Shown here piece after piece: positions 61,491 to 64,000 of a stretch of DNA of 64,000 nt (its first letter is position 1; each line of letters starts with the position of its first letter). The notes beneath the pieces were generated by a model. That model was not told the origin of the DNA, made no database searches, and saw only the letters and a list, made by a program, of their open reading frames with translations. Location of the stretch: contig CM035170.1 in the NCBI GenBank assembly GCA_020205615.1, forward strand, positions 14,546,980 through 14,610,979, given 5' to 3'. The translations under genes and the position numbers were made by a program. The stretch is from Panax quinquefolius (Eukaryota; Streptophyta; Magnoliopsida; Apiales; Araliaceae).

Positions 61491-62640
61491 TTTACGAGGA
61501 TTATGATGAAAGTCATAATAAAAGCATTGGACTAATGAAAATCATGGGTATATGAAGTATTAGTAAGTGTTATGATGAGTTATGTTGGTTATTATGTGAA
61601 AACATGAAAGTTTCTTAGAAATCACAAAGAGTTGAAAATCAAATTTTGGTGAAAAACGTAACATGAAATTCAATTGACCATATCTCCTATTATATTTTGA
61701 ATTTTTGAGTGTGGTCAAGTCCTAGAGTTAGATCTATGAGTTACCTAGCTAATCCAAGTGGAATTACTGGAAAAGGTGTTGTAGATTTTTGTGTGGACAG
61801 ATTTTAGCAAAGGAGTGCAAAGCTGCAAAAACCGAAAAAGCTGCTGCCATGATTTTAGAGGGGCTGTTTCGGCCACTTAAATTATGAGAAAAATTCAGGC
61901 CTTTTGGGACATGAAAATATATGTTATAAAGTACCTCCTGTCCAAAAATGAGCTCATTCTGACTTAAAATGAACAAGTTATGACCATTTCAATATTTAGG
62001 TTTTTTTGACGAAAAATGCTATAACTGGAGTTCTATAACTCCGATGACCATGAAATTTAAACTGAAGGCCCACATTAACATGTGTAAGGTCCTGCCAAGA
62101 TTTGGGAATTTTTGGAATTAAACTTGAGGTAGCTAATTTCTTAAGGAATTAATTAGAAATTGATTTTTGAAAAATAGTAAATGAATTTTAAAAATTTCGA
62201 GAAAAATATATTTTCATCATGGGACTATATTATGCTAAATCCCAGAAAAGAGATATTTTTGGGACTGATTTGGTATTTTTTCATAAAAATAGTTTAGTTA
62301 CGAACATATGAGTTAAATATGTTATGTGAAGTAACAAAATTAGAAAATAGGATATTATGGCTAGAGAATCCTATATAGAGTATATGCATATTTTTTGATG
62401 AGGGATTTGATCATTGGTGATGATATCTTATGAGTATGGCATTTTTGAATGATTAAATGCATTATATGGTAAAGCGTAAACAATTGAAATAAATTGTTTA
62501 TAAATTTAAGAAGTGATTAAAATATTGTTATAATATTAATGATATTAGATTATGAGATTATTAAGTGATTGATAACATGGGGATATTCTTGAATCTCGGA
62601 TAAATTATATTATAAATGTTTAATATTTATCATTTATCTC
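61491..62640 (+). other. Unassigned 1.15-kb insertion in element H
   Basis: AT-rich, with no ORF of note and no match to other parts of the window. It contains phrases common in plant LTRs and untranslated DNA (CTATAACTGGAGTTCTATAAC, TTTCGGCCACTTAAA). It passes without a clear boundary into LTR-like sequence at about 62640. Possibly the U3 of another chromovirus family; not proved. Confidence 0.4.
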
Positions 62641-63826
62641 ATTTGATTGATTCTTTATATCATTATCCTCATGCTTATATTATGTTGAAAGTCATCTATG
62701 GCCCAGTAGTGCATAGATGGACTTGGTATGATTATGACTGTGGATTGTTCTAAGATAATCATAATTGTAATTGAAAACACGATTATCTTTGGTCAGTAGT
62801 GCATGGATAATTTGTGGTCGTGATACTAATGAATACACGATTATCTTTGGTCGTAGTGCATGGATAATTTGTGGTCGCGATACTAATGAATACACGATTA
62901 TCTTTGGTAGTAGTGCATGGATAATTTGTGGTCGTGATACTAATACACGATTATCTTTGCACGTAGTGCATGGATAATTTGTGGTCGTAATACTAATGAA
63001 TACACGATTATCTTTGCACGTGGTGCATGGATAATTTGTGGTCGTGATACTAATGAATACACGATTATCTTTTTGGCACGTAGTGCATGGATAATTTATG
63101 GTCGTGATACTAATGAATACACGATTATCCTTAAAGACGTAGTCGTATAGATAATTTGTGGACGTGATACTAATGAATACATCGATTATCTTTGTACGTA
63201 GTGCATGGATAATTTGTGGTCGTGATGCTAATGAATACACGATTATCTTTGGCGTAGTGCATGGATAATTTGTGGTCGTGATACTAATGAATACACGATT
63301 ATCTTTGGTAGTAGTATGGATAATTTGTGGTCGGATACTAATGAATACACGATTATCTTTGGTCGTAGTGCATGGATAATTTGTGGTTGTGATACTAATG
63401 AATACATGATTATCTTTGGTCAGTAGTGCATGGATAATTCGTGGTCGTGATACTAATGAATATCCTCGGCCCAGAAGTGCGGGGATGATTCGATGATATG
63501 AATTAATTATTGAAATGAGTCTCAAAGAATGAAATATTAATTCATGGATGTGGTAAAATTCATCTTTAGTAGTAGTGCATTGATAGACTTGGTATGATTA
63601 TGACCAAGGATTATTCGGTATAATCATGATCAGATTGAAAACACGAATATCCTCGGCGATGGTGCATGGATAATTCGTGGTCGTGATACTATTAAGTCAA
63701 GTCTCAAAGATTATTGGTTTTACAGATTGTATATCTTTGGCATGTAGTGCAAAGATGAATTGTTAATGAATATCTTTGGCGGATTATAAGATGAATTTAA
63801 TATTTTTAACGATAAAGGTATTCAAG
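62641..63826 (+). repeat. LTR-derived block inside H with amplified hairpin array
   Basis: It begins like LTR A/E sequence (CATTATCCTCATGCTTATATT, then CATCTATG and CATAGATG arms) but lies in the internal region. From about 62778 to 63460 it consists of 12 tandem units averaging 57 bp. Units share GCATGGATAATTTGTGG, TCGTGATACTAATGAAT and ACGATTATC. After a further degenerate unit it continues as ordinary LTR repeat sequence to about 63820. Normal LTRs have one or two of these units. Confidence 0.85.
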
Positions 63827-63900
63827 GTATCCTCACCTCTTTATCATACCAGTATCGCACCTTCTAATTTCGAGGGCGAAATTCCATAAGGAGGGGAGAT
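63827..63900 (+). pseudogene. Element H pol end and polypurine tract
   Basis: Remnant of the chromodomain C-terminal tail (GTATCCTCACCTCTTT, NFEGEIP-like codons, TAA) followed by AAGGAGGGGAGAT at 63888-63900. Confidence 0.78.
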
Positions 63901-64000
63901 TGTGAGACCCCGATTTTATCAATAAAGATTTAAATTTTGTCGAAATAATTTTTAATATTATGGTGTGAATGTGAGATAATATTATAGTTGTGGGTAGTAT
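63901..64000 (+). repeat. Element H 3' LTR, first 100 bp
   Basis: TGTGAGACCCCGATTTTATCAATAAAG repeats 57798 onward almost base for base; the window ends here. Confidence 0.9.

Larger units (their letters stand above)
57798..64000 (+). mobile_element. Element H: rearranged chromovirus derivative inserted in the LTR of G
   Basis: 5' LTR, altered primer site, degraded gag and protease, the same RT deletion as E, then about 1.15 kb of foreign DNA and a 1.2-kb LTR-derived block with an amplified array, a scrap of the pol end, purine tract, and the first 100 bp of the 3' LTR. The window ends inside that LTR. Left target duplication is probably GTAGT (57793-57797). Confidence 0.87.

Noticed and set aside
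62778..63460. CRISPR-like array
   Set aside because: Regular unit length with a constant part might suggest it, but the whole unit is repeated, there are no unique spacers, and the sequence is plant DNA.
62692..63525. A 277-codon open frame on the minus strand with a repeating VFISITTTNYPCTT pattern
   Set aside because: It is the translation of the 57-bp array. The unit length happens to be a multiple of three and free of stops on this strand; there is no start context, no domain and no conservation outside the array.

Overview
This window is plant repetitive DNA. It is AT-rich and contains no recognisable host gene, tRNA gene or rRNA gene. Every stretch I can assign belongs to an LTR retrotransposon. 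Seven copies (A, B, C, D, E, G, H) are Ty3/gypsy chromoviruses. Their integrase ends in a chromodomain of the Tekay/Del type, the LTRs are mostly 2.4-2.8 kb, and the primer-binding site matches initiator tRNA-Met. One copy (S) is a Ty1/copia Sirevirus carrying the envelope-like third ORF typical of that genus. These features indicate a flowering plant; I cannot name the species.

The layout is a set of nested insertions. Element C (minus strand) is the oldest. Its 3' LTR ends at 18022, its integrase is at 18034-19679, its RT is at 31154-31601 and 49408-49640, its gag-protease is at 49641-51690, and its 5' LTR runs from 51878. Four elements landed inside C. B (plus, to 17604) is in the 3' LTR of C. 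S (minus, 19680-31143) is in RNase H. D (minus, 31602-49402, target duplication CAACT) is in RT. G (plus, from 54449) is in the 5' LTR. Three of these were then hit themselves: A (plus, to 9143) lies in the 5' LTR of B, E (plus, 36030-43895, target duplication TATAG/CATAG) in RNase H of D, and H (plus, from 57798) in the LTR of G. Both window ends are still inside the footprint of C.

No element is intact. All gag and pol frames carry stops, frameshifts or deletions. B, E and H lack most or all of RT and the integrase core. E and H share one RT deletion junction, and B and E share one integrase deletion junction, so these look like copies of RT-less, non-autonomous derivatives that were mobilised by complete relatives.

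The LTRs hold the most unexpected structure. Each is packed with short repeats: hairpins with a near-constant GCCNGTAGTG loop and co-varying stems, TACTATTCACGAG minisatellites, and roughly 60-bp GGAATATCC modules. A conserved TATA box is followed 130-190 bp later by a GGTARGG splice-donor-like site, and a TTTTRTGGCAG acceptor-like site sits just before the gag ATG. Much of the apparent decay occurs as CTG/TCG and CAG/CG alternations, which may partly be base-calling error at CHG-methylated cytosines.
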